The position numbers and the translations under genes are program-made. From Rhodospirillales bacterium (lineage in GTDB: Bacteria > Pseudomonadota > Alphaproteobacteria > Rhodospirillales > Rhodospirillaceae), in contig JANQJD010000015.1 in NCBI GenBank assembly GCA_028281845.1, forward strand, positions 62,001-126,000: DNA of 64,000 nucleotides. Reading direction: 5' to 3'. The notes beneath the pieces are model-generated. The model was not told where the DNA came from, did not search any database, and saw only the letters and a list, made by a program, of their open reading frames with translations. Shown piece by piece: positions 36,005-45,962 of the stretch. How positions within the stretch are numbered: the stretch's first letter is position 1; each line of letters starts with the position of its first letter.

Positions 36005-36959
36005 GAGTCATGGAGACGGGCCGCCAATCATTGTCGTCGCAGGTCCTACCGCGTGCGGTAAATCGGCATTATCATTAATAATAGCAGAAGTGTTTAATGG
36101 TACTATTATTAATGCTGACAGTATGCAGATCTATCGCGGTCTCTCTCTCCTCACGGCTCAGCCCGGCGATGCTGACAGGTCACGCATACCACATAAGCTG
36201 TACAGCCTGCTGAGCGCAACAGAGACATGTTCGGCAGCTCGTTGGCTAGCCTTCGCGCAGGCTGCTATAGAAGAGACTTATCAATCCGGACGACTTCCAA
36301 TTATTGTAGGTGGCACAGGTCTTTACCTTGAAGTGTTGCGGCACGGTATAGCTCCTGTGCCGGAGATTCCTGTGACTGTACGAGCAGAAACACGTCTTTT
36401 GATGGCGGCCATAGGATCAACTGCTTTCCACGCGCAGTTAGCAAAACGCGACCCGGCTATGGCGACACGCCTTCATCCCTCAGATACGCAACGTCTACAA
36501 CGGGCATGGGAAGTTATAACAGCCACAGGTTATTCTCTCTTGCATTGGTGGAGGCAAAAAAAATTTTTTACACGAGCGAAATTCTGCGTTCTTCTATTGA
36601 TGCCAACGCGAGAGGCATTGCAAGCGAGCTGTGACAGACGCTTTCGTCACATGGTGGCCGCTGGGGCAATCTCTGAGGTAGCTGAGCTTCTGTTACAAGA
36701 CTTACCGCAGAGTTGTTCAGTTCTGAGAGCTCTGGGCGTAGCGGCGTTGACAGACTATATTCAAGGTCGTTCAACATTGGAGGCTGCGATCTTGGCGGGG
36801 CAAACCCTCACGCGTCGCTATGCAAAACGGCAATGCACGTGGTTCCGCCGTTACCTCACGGACGCTTGGATCGTGCCAGATCTATATTCTGCTGGCCATT
36901 CTTCGACTCTTGAGAGTCTCTCATTTATTCGCCTTTTTCTAACAGAAAAAGATAAATAA
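35946..36959 (+). CDS. miaA: tRNA dimethylallyltransferase MiaA
   Basis: A 337-residue enzyme adding an isopentenyl group to A37 of UNN-reading tRNAs. P-loop GPTACGKS is at about residues 34-41, later NADSMQIYRG, and GGTGLYL near 119. The ATG at 35946 has GAGGAG seven bases ahead and is the only standard start before the P-loop, so miaA starts inside cysQ (59-bp overlap) and bears an N-terminal extension of about 20 residues over the family norm. miaA-ilvB-ilvN-ilvC is a common alphaproteobacterial order. Confidence 0.95.
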   Translation: MVSQGFGIPISSPAGLPLTESHGDGPPIIVVAGPTACGKSALSLIIAEVFNGTIINADSMQIYRGLSLLTAQPGDADRSRIPHKLYSLLSATETCSAARWLAFAQAAIEETYQSGRLPIIVGGTGLYLEVLRHGIAPVPEIPVTVRAETRLLMAAIGSTAFHAQLAKRDPAMATRLHPSDTQRLQRAWEVITATGYSLLHWWRQKKFFTRAKFCVLLLMPTREALQASCDRRFRHMVAAGAISEVAELLLQDLPQSCSVLRALGVAALTDYIQGRSTLEAAILAGQTLTRRYAKRQCTWFRRYLTDAWIVPDLYSAGHSSTLESLSFIRLFLTEKDK

Positions 36960-37054
36960 TTCTTTTAAATATAATTGAATATTTAAAATTAAATTAATAT
37001 TATGTGTACATAATATGTAAAGTATTTTTAGTTGTGTTATTCATAGGAGCTTCC

Positions 37055-38818
37055 ATGACTCAGGGGCAATTGAACGGCTCGCAGATTCTTCTGAAGGCGC
37101 TCACAGATCAGGGTGTAGACGTCGTATTTGGCTATCCCGGTGGAGTGGTCTTACCACTTTATGATGAATTATTTAAGCAAGAGGCAGTTCGGCATGTCTT
37201 AGTCCGTCATGAGCAAGGTGCGATTCATGCCGCAGAAGGCTACGCCCGCTCAACGGGCAGAGTAGGAGTGTTGCTGGTGACATCTGGCCCGGGTGCTACT
37301 AATACTGTCACGGGTTTAACAGATGCCTTGCTAGATTCAACACCCATCGTTTGTCTCACAGGACAGGTGCCGACAGATCTTATTGGGAATGATGCCTTTC
37401 AGGAGGCTGATACAACTGGAATAACACGTGCATGTACAAAACACAATTATCTTGTTAAAGATGTTAATAGACTATCCTACACACTGCATGAAGCCTTCCA
37501 CGTCGCTCGTAGTGGAAGACCTGGCCCGGTCCTTGTTGACCTCCCTAAAGACATACTGACTGCCGTTGGAGAGTACCTCTCGCCTCATGAGGTACAACAC
37601 AAATCCTATTACCCACAAACAAAGGGCGATCCCTCTGCTATCGCAGAGGTTATACATCTTATGGTAAATGCTAAAAAACCTTTATTTTATTGTGGTGGTG
37701 GTGTTATTAATTCAGGCCTTTCGGCAGTAGAAAAACTTATGCAGCTCGTCCATAATACTGGCTTTCCAGTCACACTCACTTTAATGGGACTCGGAGCAGT
37801 GCCCGCCAGTGATTACCACTATCTTGGCATGGTTGGGATGCATGGCACTTACGAAGCAAACATGGCGATGCATGACTGTGATCTAATGCTGTGTGTGGGT
37901 GCTCGTTTTGATGACCGTGTCACAGGAAAAGTGTCTGCTTTTTCGCCAAATTCGCAAAAAGTACATATTGATATTGACCCTTCTTCTATTAATAAAAATG
38001 TTGTGGTAGATATTCCCATTATTGGTGATGTCTCTAATGTGCTGGAGGAGATCCTGCGTCAATGGGAGGCCTTGATACACAAACCAAATCGTTCTCTCTT
38101 AACACCATGGTGGAACCAGATTGAGGCATGGCGTAGCCTTCAGTGCCTGCGATTTGAAACTACTGACAATGTTATTAAACCGCAAAGAGTGATTCGTAGC
38201 TTGTATGAGGCTACACGGGGACGCGATGTTTACGTGTGTACAGAAGTGGGTCAGCATCAAATGTGGACGGCTCAGCATTTTGGATTTGATCAGCCAAGAC
38301 GCTGGATGACATCTGGCGGACTTGGTACTATGGGATTCGGTCTTCCAGCAGCTATAGGTGTGCAAGTAGCGCATCCACACTCTTTAGTAATAGATATTGC
38401 TGGGGAAGCATCCATAATGATGAATCTTCAGGAGATGGCGACCGCTATTCAACATCGTTTACCAGTAAAAGTATTCATTATCAATAATCGCTACATGGGC
38501 ATGGTCCGACAATGGCAAGAACTTTTGTACGGTGGACGATACTCAGAGAGCTATTCAGCGACACTACCGGATTTCACGAAGTTAGCTGACGCTTTCGGAT
38601 GGACGGGGCTACACGTGGACAAAGCCACTGCTTTAGACGAGGCGATCCGCACTGCTCTTGACATTCCAGGACCAGTCATTGTGGATGTTGTCGTGGATTC
38701 TTCAGAAAACTGCTTTCCGATGATTCCTGCGGGGGCTGCACACAACGAGATCCTCTTGGAACCCGCTAAAGATGCTGGTAAGGCACTTGGTAGCGAAGAA
38801 GGAATGGTTCTGATCTAA
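37055..38818 (+). CDS. ilvB: Acetolactate synthase large subunit
   Basis: A 587-residue ThDP/FAD/Mg2+ enzyme; first common step of valine, leucine and isoleucine synthesis. The N-terminal ThDP domain has the conserved VRHEQGA Glu near residue 48; the FAD-binding middle and C-terminal ThDP domains follow. The Mg2+-binding motif reads GEAS where most have GDGS, as in other alphaproteobacteria. AGGAG lies six bases ahead of the ATG at 37055. The in-frame upstream hydrophobic segment is not used. ilvN follows 21 bp later. Confidence 0.97.
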   Translation: MTQGQLNGSQILLKALTDQGVDVVFGYPGGVVLPLYDELFKQEAVRHVLVRHEQGAIHAAEGYARSTGRVGVLLVTSGPGATNTVTGLTDALLDSTPIVCLTGQVPTDLIGNDAFQEADTTGITRACTKHNYLVKDVNRLSYTLHEAFHVARSGRPGPVLVDLPKDILTAVGEYLSPHEVQHKSYYPQTKGDPSAIAEVIHLMVNAKKPLFYCGGGVINSGLSAVEKLMQLVHNTGFPVTLTLMGLGAVPASDYHYLGMVGMHGTYEANMAMHDCDLMLCVGARFDDRVTGKVSAFSPNSQKVHIDIDPSSINKNVVVDIPIIGDVSNVLEEILRQWEALIHKPNRSLLTPWWNQIEAWRSLQCLRFETTDNVIKPQRVIRSLYEATRGRDVYVCTEVGQHQMWTAQHFGFDQPRRWMTSGGLGTMGFGLPAAIGVQVAHPHSLVIDIAGEASIMMNLQEMATAIQHRLPVKVFIINNRYMGMVRQWQELLYGGRYSESYSATLPDFTKLADAFGWTGLHVDKATALDEAIRTALDIPGPVIVDVVVDSSENCFPMIPAGAAHNEILLEPAKDAGKALGSEEGMVLI

Positions 38819-38839
38819 GATTTTTAAGATGACAGCGAG

Positions 38840-39355
38840 ATGATCATAGAAACAAAACAAGAAGCAAGGCACACCATTGCTGTTCTCGTTGACAACGAAG
38901 CTGGCGTGCTCGCCCGGGTGATTGGCCTGTTTTCTGGACGTGGTTACAACATCGAGAGCCTGACCGTCGCAGAGGTGAATCCGCGTAACAAGCTCTCACG
39001 TATTACCATCGTCACTATTGGAACGCCAATGATCATTGAACAAATCAAAGCACAGCTCCGCCGGTTGGTGCCTGTGCGGAAGGTCTCAGATTTGACAGCT
39101 GAGGGACCATACGTTGAACGGGAACTAGCGCTCGTGAAACTCAAAGGAACGGGCGAAGCAAGACGGGAAGCTTTGCAAATTGCAGGGATATTTCGTGCTA
39201 GAGTAGTAGACAGCACAAATGAGTCTTTTGTCTTCGAGATTGTCGGTCATTCTGGCAAACTGGATGCCTTTGTCAACCTCATGAGACCTGTCGGGCTTGT
39301 TGATGTTTCGCGTGCAGGCGTTGTTGCAATAGCACGCGGTAGTGAACCTTTGTAA
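38840..39355 (+). CDS. ilvN: Acetolactate synthase small (regulatory) subunit
   Basis: A 171-residue regulatory subunit that raises activity of the large subunit and gives valine feedback. The N-terminal ACT domain (about residues 11-85) begins HTIAVLVDNEAGVLARV; a C-terminal ALS_ss domain follows. Normal length for the longer IlvH/IlvN type. It lies between ilvB and ilvC. Confidence 0.96.
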   Translation: MIIETKQEARHTIAVLVDNEAGVLARVIGLFSGRGYNIESLTVAEVNPRNKLSRITIVTIGTPMIIEQIKAQLRRLVPVRKVSDLTAEGPYVERELALVKLKGTGEARREALQIAGIFRARVVDSTNESFVFEIVGHSGKLDAFVNLMRPVGLVDVSRAGVVAIARGSEPL

Positions 39356-39384
39356 AATAGAAATTCTATGTAAAATAGAAATTC
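39351..39384. repeat. 16-bp direct repeat, period 18, across the ilvN stop
   Basis: TGTAAAATAGAAATTC at 39351-39366 and again at 39369-39384. The first copy includes the ilvN stop codon; the repeat ends about 20 bp before ilvC. Confidence 0.85.
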
Positions 39385-39403
39385 AATTAAAAAGGAAAAA
39401 AGT

Positions 39404-40426
39404 ATGCGTGTTTATTATGATCACGATGCGGACGTGAATCTTATCAAGAGCAAAAAGGTAGCTATCATCGGCTATGGCAGTCAGGGGCATGCCCATGCTC
39501 TCAATCTTAGGGATTCAGGTGTGAGGGAGATAGCAGTCGCACTGCGATCTGACTCTGTCTCAACACACAAAGTCAGGGCGGAGAATATGACTCTGCTGAG
39601 TCCGGCTGACGCGGCGCGTTGGGCTGACGTGGTGATGATTCTTGTGCCTGACGAACTGCAAGCTGACCTTTACCAAAAGGATCTCAAGCCTAATCTGGGC
39701 AATGGTGCAGTGCTCGCATTTGCTCACGGCCTTAGTATCCATTTCAATTTGATAGAGCCACGTAAAGATTTTGATGTACTGATGATTGCTCCAAAGGGAC
39801 CAGGACATACCGTCCGCGCTGAATACTTGAAAGGTGGCGGTGTTCCCTGTCTGGTAGCGGTGGCACAGAACGTCTCTGGCAACGCTATGGAACTTGCTCT
39901 CTCCTACGCTGCAGCGATTGGAGGGACGCGAGCCGGTGTCATTGAAACAACCTTTCGTGAGGAATGTGAAACAGACCTGTTTGGTGAGCAGGCAGTGCTA
40001 TGTGGCGGCCTGACACACTTGATGCGTGCAGGTTTTGAGACTTTAGTTGAAGCGGGCTACGCCCCTGAAATGGCTTATTTCGAATGTGTACACGAAATGA
40101 AGCTTATTGTAGATCTGATTTATGAGGGCGGCCTGGCAAATATGCTTTATTCCGTCTCCAACACCGCCGAGTACGGTAATTACGTATCAGGTCCGCGCGC
40201 TGTACCACAAGAAAAGACGAAGAATCTCATGCAACATATTCTGGAAAACATCCAGTCTGGTAGATTCGTACATGACTGGCTGACAGAGTGTCGTGTCGGT
40301 CAGCCATCCTTCAAAGCTTATCGTCGCCACTGGGCTAACCATTCCATTGAAGCCGTCGGCACGCGTCTACGGCACATGATGCCCTGGATCACCAATAACC
40401 GTCTTGTTGACAGAAGCACAGACTGA
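39404..40426 (+). CDS. ilvC: Ketol-acid reductoisomerase, class I
   Basis: A 340-residue NADPH-dependent enzyme, second step of branched-chain amino acid synthesis. The Rossmann motif GYGSQGHAH lies at about residues 24-32; the C-terminal knotted domain holds the metal-binding DLFGEQ and EC-x-HE type residues. AAGGAAAA precedes the ATG. It closes the ilvBNC run and is followed by two hairpins that probably stop transcription. Confidence 0.97.
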   Translation: MRVYYDHDADVNLIKSKKVAIIGYGSQGHAHALNLRDSGVREIAVALRSDSVSTHKVRAENMTLLSPADAARWADVVMILVPDELQADLYQKDLKPNLGNGAVLAFAHGLSIHFNLIEPRKDFDVLMIAPKGPGHTVRAEYLKGGGVPCLVAVAQNVSGNAMELALSYAAAIGGTRAGVIETTFREECETDLFGEQAVLCGGLTHLMRAGFETLVEAGYAPEMAYFECVHEMKLIVDLIYEGGLANMLYSVSNTAEYGNYVSGPRAVPQEKTKNLMQHILENIQSGRFVHDWLTECRVGQPSFKAYRRHWANHSIEAVGTRLRHMMPWITNNRLVDRSTD

Positions 40427-40447
40427 AGAAAACTGACGAAAAAAGAT

Positions 40448-40495
40448 CTCCTCTCTGGGGGAGAGGAGGGCTCTGCGCCCGTTTTTAGCGCAGAG
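40448..40495 (+). terminator. Two consecutive hairpins after ilvC
   Basis: CTCCTCTC (40448-40455) pairs with GAGAGGAG (40461-40468), and CTCTGCGC (40471-40478) pairs with GCGCAGAG (40488-40495) around a loop with a T run. They lie 20 bp past ilvC and face the 3' end of the convergent tRNA-Val, so they may act in both directions. Confidence 0.6.
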
Positions 40496-40500
40496 CGCCT

Positions 40501-40576
40501 TGGTAGGCGATGACGGACTCGAACCGCCGACCCTCTCGATGTAAGCGAGACGCTCTCCCAACTGAGCTAATCGCCC
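40501..40576 (-). tRNA. tRNA-Val (anticodon TAC)
   Basis: Minus-strand cloverleaf with acceptor GGGCGAT, D-arm GCTC/GAGC, anticodon stem TCTCG and loop CTTACAT (anticodon TAC), T-loop TTCGAGT and encoded CCA; a G-U pair opens the acceptor stem. Confidence 0.96.
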
Positions 40577-40621
40577 TCACGCGCCACCCACCTGCAGTCA
40601 CAATCCATTAGTGCAGCACTT

Positions 40622-40894
40622 TCAGTTCATGGCTTCCTTTAATTGCTTTCCCGGCTTAAATTTCGGCATTCGTGACGCCGGTATTGAGATCTTCTCACCC
40701 GTGCGGGGATTTCTACCCTCGCTTGCAGCGCGCTCAGTGACATTGAAAGTACCGAAGCCAACCAATCTGACTTCATCGCCTGTCTTCATAGCCGTTGTAA
40801 TGGCGTCAAACACGGCATCCACGGCTTTCAACGCATCAACTTTGGACAACCCACTGCTGTTCGCCACTGTAGCCACAAGATCATTCTTATTCAC
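40622..40894 (-). CDS. hupB: DNA-binding protein HU
   Basis: A 90-residue nucleoid protein of the HU/IHF family. The N-terminal helices (MNKNDLVATVA) and the beta-arm signature GRNPRTGEKISIPASRMPKF (about 55-75) with the Pro that intercalates into bent DNA are intact. It packs DNA as a dimer. It lies downstream of lon on the same strand, the usual order clpX-lon-hupB. Confidence 0.97.
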   Translation of the reverse strand: MNKNDLVATVANSSGLSKVDALKAVDAVFDAITTAMKTGDEVRLVGFGTFNVTERAASEGRNPRTGEKISIPASRMPKFKPGKQLKEAMN

Positions 40895-40990
40895 CTGACC
40901 CCCTCTCTGCTATATAGCACTTCTCAGACAGACGCCAGCACAGAACACGCCCCACTTTCTGGGCAATGACCGGCTAGAGGCATCGGCATC

Positions 40991-43438
40991 CTAATGGGTC
41001 ACAATGAGGTCTCCTGCAGATGGATCCTGTTTACATAGTGCCTGGACCCCTTCGTCCTCACGTTCAACCCAATCAATGGCCACCAGAGGGGTTACAAGGG
41101 CCCTTTCTAGCACGTCATCAACAGTGGACACCACAGTGATATCCAGACCTTTTCTCACATTTTCCGGTATCTCTGCGAGATCTTTTTCGTTTTCCTTTGG
41201 AATCAGAACCATTTTTATTCCACCGCGCATAGCCGCCAATAGTTTTTCTTTCAATCCGCCGATAGGCAACACACGTCCCCGCAAGGTAATTTCACCTGTC
41301 ATGGCAATATCCTTGCGTACAGGAATCCCACTTAATGCGGAAACGATGGAAGTACACATCGCGACACCCGCTGACGGCCCGTCCTTAGGTGTTGCACCCT
41401 CTGGCACATGGACATGGATATCACGTCTCTCAAACAAAGTTGGCTTAATACCAAAACGAATGGAACGTGACCGTACGTAAGAACGGGCAGCCTGTATCGA
41501 TTCCTTCATGACATCACCCAACTGACCTGTCAATGTTGCATGTCCCTTGCCTGGCATAATGACAGCTTCTATCGACAGCAGTTCCCCTCCAACTTCAGTC
41601 CAAGCCAGTCCCGTTGTCACGCCGATCAAATTTTCTAGTTCAGCCTCGCCATACCTGTGTTTACGTACGCCCGCATAACGATCAAGATTTTTGCGCGTGA
41701 CGATGACCCGTTTCAGACCTTTCATCAATATTTCCTTTGTAGCTTTGCGAGTCAGATTAGCAATTTCACGCTCAAGGTTCCGTACACCAGCTTCGCGCGT
41801 GTAATATCTGCATAAATCTCGTAAAGCGTCTTCTGTAATGTGCCATTCTCCTCTTTTTAATCCGGCGGTCTCTGTTTGCTTAGGAATGAGATGGCGCGTT
41901 GCTATTTCGATTTTCTCGTTTTCAGTATATCCTGCGAGTCGAATAATCTCCATACGATCTAATAATGGCTGTGGCATCCGTAAGGTATTAGCTGTCGTGA
42001 CGAACATCACATCAGAGAGATCATAATCAACCTCTAAATAATGGTCGTTAAAGGCAATATTCTGTTCTGGATCTAGCACCTCTAACAGAGCAGAGGCCGG
42101 ATCACCACGCCAGTCGGCTCCTATTTTATCTACTTCATCAAGGAGAAACAGCGGATTGGATGTCTTAGCCTTCTTCATACCCTGAATGATTTTACCTGGC
42201 ATTGACCCAATATAAGTTCGGCGATGTCCTCGGATTTCTGCTTCGTCTCGCATCCCTCCCAAAGAAACACGAACAAAATTGCGTCCTGTAGCTTGAGCGA
42301 TGGACTTGCCAAGCGAAGTCTTTCCCACTCCTGGGGGACCCACTAGGCATAGAATAGATCCTTTGACCTTTTTGGTGCGTTGTTGCACAGCAAGATACTC
42401 GAGAATCCGCTCTTTTACTTTTTCAAGTCCAAAATGATCTCTATCTAGAATCTTCTTCGCTAGTTTAATGTCACGTTTCACCGTGGTCCGTTTTTTCCAA
42501 GGAATAGACAGCAACCAATCAAGATAATTGCGTACCACAGTTGCCTCGGCTGACATAGGACTCATGTTTCTGAGTTTTTTAAGTTCTGCCAGGGCTTTCT
42601 CACGTGCCTCCTTGGAAAGCCGAGTCTTGTTAATACGCTCTTCTATTTCCGATGCCTCATCACGTCCTTCTTCTCCTTCTCCAAGCTCCTTCTGAATCGC
42701 TTTCAGTTGTTCATTTAAATAATACTCCCTCTGAGTCTTCTCCATTTGCCGTTTAACACGATTACGTATTTTTTTCTCAACCTGTAAAACACCTATTTCA
42801 GACTCCATGAAGGAGTAAATCCGCTCCAGTCTTTCGCTAACCACCTCCGTCTCCAGTAACTCCTGTTTATCGGCGACCTTGAGGGCAAGATGCGAAACAA
42901 CTGTGTCAGCCAACTTTGCTGGATCTTCAACCTGGTTAACAGAAATGAGTACCTCTGGAGGGATTTTCTTATTGAGCTTTATATACTGTTCAAACTGCGA
43001 AATAACAGACCGAGACAAAGCCTCTAATTCTTGCACGTTACCAATTTGTTCTTCCACTAGCTCTGCATATGCTTCAAAGAAAGACTCGTTATTCGTGAAA
43101 CTGACAATGCGGGCGCGTTGCCCGCCTTCTACTAACACTTTGACAGTACCATCCGGCAGTTTGAGAAGCTGTAGAATGCTCGAAACAGCTCCAACCCTAT
43201 AAATATCCTCTGTCACCGGATCGTCCTGTGCAGCATTGCGTTGAGCAACAAGCAGAATCTGTTTGTCGTTCTTCATCACGTCATCAAGTGCACGGACGGA
43301 CCTTTCGCGGCCGACAAATAGCGGAACGACCATATGTGGGAAGACGATGATATCCCGCAGTGGCAACACGGGAAAGATGAGACCGGGTGTAGTTGTCACT
43401 TTTGCTACCTCTTTGATTTGGGCAGGCGAACTCTCCAC
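40991..43438 (-). CDS. lon: ATP-dependent protease La (Lon)
   Basis: An 815-residue AAA+ protease. The N-terminal substrate domain (about 20-215), coiled coil, AAA+ module with Walker [10 protein letters not shown] near residue 366, and C-terminal protease domain with S689 (GPSAG) and K732 are all intact. It degrades misfolded and short-lived regulatory proteins. It starts with GTG at 43438; no in-frame ATG precedes the conserved LPVLPLRD segment. It follows clpX on the same strand by 120 bp. Confidence 0.97.
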   Translation of the reverse strand: MESSPAQIKEVAKVTTTPGLIFPVLPLRDIIVFPHMVVPLFVGRERSVRALDDVMKNDKQILLVAQRNAAQDDPVTEDIYRVGAVSSILQLLKLPDGTVKVLVEGGQRARIVSFTNNESFFEAYAELVEEQIGNVQELEALSRSVISQFEQYIKLNKKIPPEVLISVNQVEDPAKLADTVVSHLALKVADKQELLETEVVSERLERIYSFMESEIGVLQVEKKIRNRVKRQMEKTQREYYLNEQLKAIQKELGEGEEGRDEASEIEERINKTRLSKEAREKALAELKKLRNMSPMSAEATVVRNYLDWLLSIPWKKRTTVKRDIKLAKKILDRDHFGLEKVKERILEYLAVQQRTKKVKGSILCLVGPPGVGKTSLGKSIAQATGRNFVRVSLGGMRDEAEIRGHRRTYIGSMPGKIIQGMKKAKTSNPLFLLDEVDKIGADWRGDPASALLEVLDPEQNIAFNDHYLEVDYDLSDVMFVTTANTLRMPQPLLDRMEIIRLAGYTENEKIEIATRHLIPKQTETAGLKRGEWHITEDALRDLCRYYTREAGVRNLEREIANLTRKATKEILMKGLKRVIVTRKNLDRYAGVRKHRYGEAELENLIGVTTGLAWTEVGGELLSIEAVIMPGKGHATLTGQLGDVMKESIQAARSYVRSRSIRFGIKPTLFERRDIHVHVPEGATPKDGPSAGVAMCTSIVSALSGIPVRKDIAMTGEITLRGRVLPIGGLKEKLLAAMRGGIKMVLIPKENEKDLAEIPENVRKGLDITVVSTVDDVLERALVTPLVAIDWVEREDEGVQALCKQDPSAGDLIVTH

Positions 43439-43505
43439 TGTCCATATTTTGCAACTGGCCGCATTACATACGCATACCTAACCACCAGTCTTCTCTTCAA
43501 TTTTT

Positions 43506-43538
43506 AAGAGATAACTCCATTGAAAAGAGATAACTCCA
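43506..43538. repeat. 14-bp direct repeat, period 19, between clpX and lon
   Basis: AAGAGATAACTCCA at 43506-43519 and 43525-43538, in the 120-bp region that should hold the lon promoter. Confidence 0.85.
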
Positions 43539-43560
43539 ACAAGTCATCGCCTCATCCCGC

Positions 43561-44829
43561 TCACGCACCTGAACTCATGTCCTCCCGGCAATCGGAGGAA
43601 TAGATTAACAACGGCTTTGCCCGGCTTTCTACAACTTCCCTATTAATCACGATTTCAACTGCTCCATCAATCGTCGGTAAATCAAACATAGTTTCCAGCA
43701 GAATACTTTCCATAATTGAACGTAAACCACGAGCACCAGTTTTACGAGAAATTGCTTTGTGCGCAATAGCCTGCAACGCCTCATCATGAAATCTTAATTG
43801 TACATCTTCCATTTGAAATAATCTTTGATATTGTTTCACTAATGCGTTCTTAGGAAGAGTCAAAATCTCAACTAATGTTTTTTCATCGAGATCATCCAGA
43901 GTCGCAATGACCGGCAAGCGTCCTACAAATTCAGGAATTAACCCATACTTGAGCAAGTCTTCTGGCTCTAGTTCTCTGAGAATTGCGCCCGTTTTGCGTT
44001 CGTCAGGTCCACGCACATCAGCCTTAAAGCCGATCGCCGTGCCACGGCCACGCTGCGCAATGATCTTTTCCAAGCCTGAAAATGCCCCTCCGCAAATGAA
44101 CAGAATATTAGTCGTATCTACATGCAGGAATTCCTGCTGTGGATGTTTACGCCCCCCCTGCGGTGGTACGGAAGCGACTGTCCCCTCCATGATCTTTAAT
44201 AAAGCCTGCTGTACTCCTTCCCCGGAAACGTCGCGTGTAATTGAGGGATTATCGGACTTGCGGCTAATTTTATCGATCTCATCAATATAGACAATGCCCC
44301 GCTGCGCACGCTCAACATTATACTCCGCAGCCTGTAGCAGCTTGAGGATAATATTTTCTACGTCCTCGCCTACGTATCCTGCTTCTGTCAACGTCGTGGC
44401 ATCAGCCATAGTAAAGGGCACATCAAGAGTACGTGCAAGAGTCTGAGCTAGCAACGTCTTACCACATCCTGTTGGGCCCACTAGGAGGATATTGGACTTA
44501 GCAATTTCAATATCATTTGCCTTGATTCCATGTGCCAACCGTTTGTAATGATTATGGACTGCAACGGATAAGACCTTCTTGGCGTACTTCTGACCAATAA
44601 CATAATCATCCAGCACATGGCAGATCTCGCGTGGTGTCGGCACCCCATCACGAGATCGCACGACGTGGGTTTTATGTTCTTCGCGGATGATATCCATACA
44701 CAGTTCAATACATTCATCACAAATGAACACGGTGGGGCCGGCAATAAGCTTGCGAACCTCATGTTGACTCTTGCCACAGAACGAACAGTAGAGCGTACTT
44801 CTCGAGTCGCCGCCGCTGGACTTCGTCAT
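43561..44829 (-). CDS. clpX: ATP-dependent Clp protease ATP-binding subunit ClpX
   Basis: A 422-residue AAA+ unfoldase that feeds tagged proteins to ClpP. The N-terminal C4 zinc domain (CSFC and CDEC-x-x-x-C, about residues 15-45), Walker A GPTGCGKT, Walker B VYIDEIDK and the C-terminal sensor domain are present. GGAG lies five bases ahead of the ATG at 44829; a longer frame begins at 44868. clpP, normally directly upstream, is not there; the 540 bp before clpX lack any gene but a tRNA follows. Confidence 0.97.
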   Translation of the reverse strand: MTKSSGGDSRSTLYCSFCGKSQHEVRKLIAGPTVFICDECIELCMDIIREEHKTHVVRSRDGVPTPREICHVLDDYVIGQKYAKKVLSVAVHNHYKRLAHGIKANDIEIAKSNILLVGPTGCGKTLLAQTLARTLDVPFTMADATTLTEAGYVGEDVENIILKLLQAAEYNVERAQRGIVYIDEIDKISRKSDNPSITRDVSGEGVQQALLKIMEGTVASVPPQGGRKHPQQEFLHVDTTNILFICGGAFSGLEKIIAQRGRGTAIGFKADVRGPDERKTGAILRELEPEDLLKYGLIPEFVGRLPVIATLDDLDEKTLVEILTLPKNALVKQYQRLFQMEDVQLRFHDEALQAIAHKAISRKTGARGLRSIMESILLETMFDLPTIDGAVEIVINREVVESRAKPLLIYSSDCREDMSSGA

Positions 44830-45018
44830 TGTCTCTCCATCCACTCCTAAACTAGGATGCCGAAGCAACCCGTAATCATGTTAGCCTCTCCCTTAGGCTA
44901 CAGACAATGGCAAAAAACATCCACTCTCCATGGTCTAGAGTATACCGGCCGGTCGAAAAGTCTCCTCCCGCCCCTGTGTATCCGGGACACTAATCCTAGT
45001 GGGTCTCTTTCGTGTTTG

Positions 45019-45046
45019 CTTGCTGTTTCTCTCTTGCTGTTTCTCT
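45019..45046. repeat. 14-bp exact tandem duplication
   Basis: CTTGCTGTTTCTCT occurs twice in contact (45019-45032, 45033-45046) upstream of clpX. Confidence 0.85.
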
Positions 45047-45304
45047 GATGTGAGACGTGACTGGATATACTCAAAACCCCCTAGCTAGGGACTGCTACGC
45101 TACGGCAGGCATCATGCTCACTAGGCGAAAGAACATTCACTGCCGGGCCGGTAGGAGGGTCAATGTACTAAACCCTGAGAGAATAAACACTTTTAAGATG
45201 TTTTGATCTCATGATCATTGTTTGTATATACATTAACAGAGAGTTATAATATTATAATTGTTAATATAAAAATATTTTCTTTTTGTAAAGTATTGCTTGA
45301 TAGG

Positions 45305-45335
45305 CTTGACAGTATTCAGGACTCCTTGACAGTAT
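45305..45335 (+). promoter_or_regulatory. Duplicated TTGACA-containing element before tRNA-Ser
   Basis: CTTGACAGTAT occurs at 45305-45315 and 45325-45335, 20 bp apart. Each copy has a consensus -35 hexamer, TTGACA. No good -10 is seen at 17 bp from either, so promoter activity for the tRNA, 34 bp downstream, is a guess. Confidence 0.35.
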
Positions 45336-45369
45336 CCGTATCAGACTTCCGCTCCCTGTGGAGAGTTTT

Positions 45370-45461
45370 GGAGGGGTGGGTGAGTGGCTTAAACCAGCGG
45401 TTTGCTAAACCGTCGCAGTTTCTAAAACCTGCCGAGGGTTCGAATCCCTCTCCCTCCGCCA
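45370..45461 (+). tRNA. tRNA-Ser (anticodon GCT)
   Basis: Plus-strand class II tRNA with acceptor GGAGGGG, anticodon loop TGCTAAA (anticodon GCT), a long variable arm, T-loop TTCGAAT and encoded CCA. Confidence 0.95.
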
Positions 45462-45962
45462 TTAGCAGAGATGGACAGAGACAGCGGAATCTGTCGAAGA
45501 GCGGATGGCTCCTGAATCTATTTCCTATTTTCTATGATGTCAGGGCCTGTTAGAAAAGTTGTCAAAAACGCGACAGCGGGAGCTGTAAAGAAACCCCCTC
45601 TCCAACCCCCTTGCAAGAAGGACTCTTCAACGTGGAGCCAGTTACTCTCAGTGCTGCCTCTTCCCTAAGATCTTCGTACTGGTCTCAAAGGGCAGACATG
45701 CCATCAGCACATGACCATTGTGAGGAGCGCGCTGTTTATGCCACAAAGTACTGAAACGCCCCTCTGAGAGGGGGGAAAAATTCAAGAAATTTTTCCTATG
45801 ATAGGATGTTAAAGAAAGAATATCACTAACCAATCTGGTTGTTATCAGCAATTATAAAAGCAAATCTTATGTATAAATTATGGGAGAGTGGGGACCACTG
45901 TCGCGGCTCATTTGCCCTGTTCCGCGTGTCTTAGCTCAGCTATGAGGAGCTCTGGGAACGTC
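45462..45962. other. 501-bp region before the HpnB-HpnD gene
   Basis: No gene or RNA recognised. Pyrimidine-rich stretch near 45590-45620. In-frame upstream starts for the next gene at 45888 (GTG) and 45942 (ATG) lie in its right end. Confidence 0.45.

Larger units (their letters stand above)
44830..45369. other. 540-bp region upstream of clpX, no clpP seen
   Basis: No coding region is recognised between clpX and tRNA-Ser, where clpP and tig would be expected further on. It holds tandem repeats at 45019-45046 and 45305-45335. The clpX promoter (minus) and tRNA-Ser promoter (plus) must both be here. Confidence 0.55.

Noticed and set aside
37004..37054. Hydrophobic, Val/Leu/Ile-rich segment before ilvB, as in a leader peptide
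   Set aside because: It is in frame with ilvB without a stop, and there is no attenuator hairpin, so it is not a leader peptide. It is upstream of the well-supported ilvB start.
45218..45553. 111-codon frame over the tRNA-Ser gene
   Set aside because: It reads through a clear tRNA; shadow of the RNA gene.
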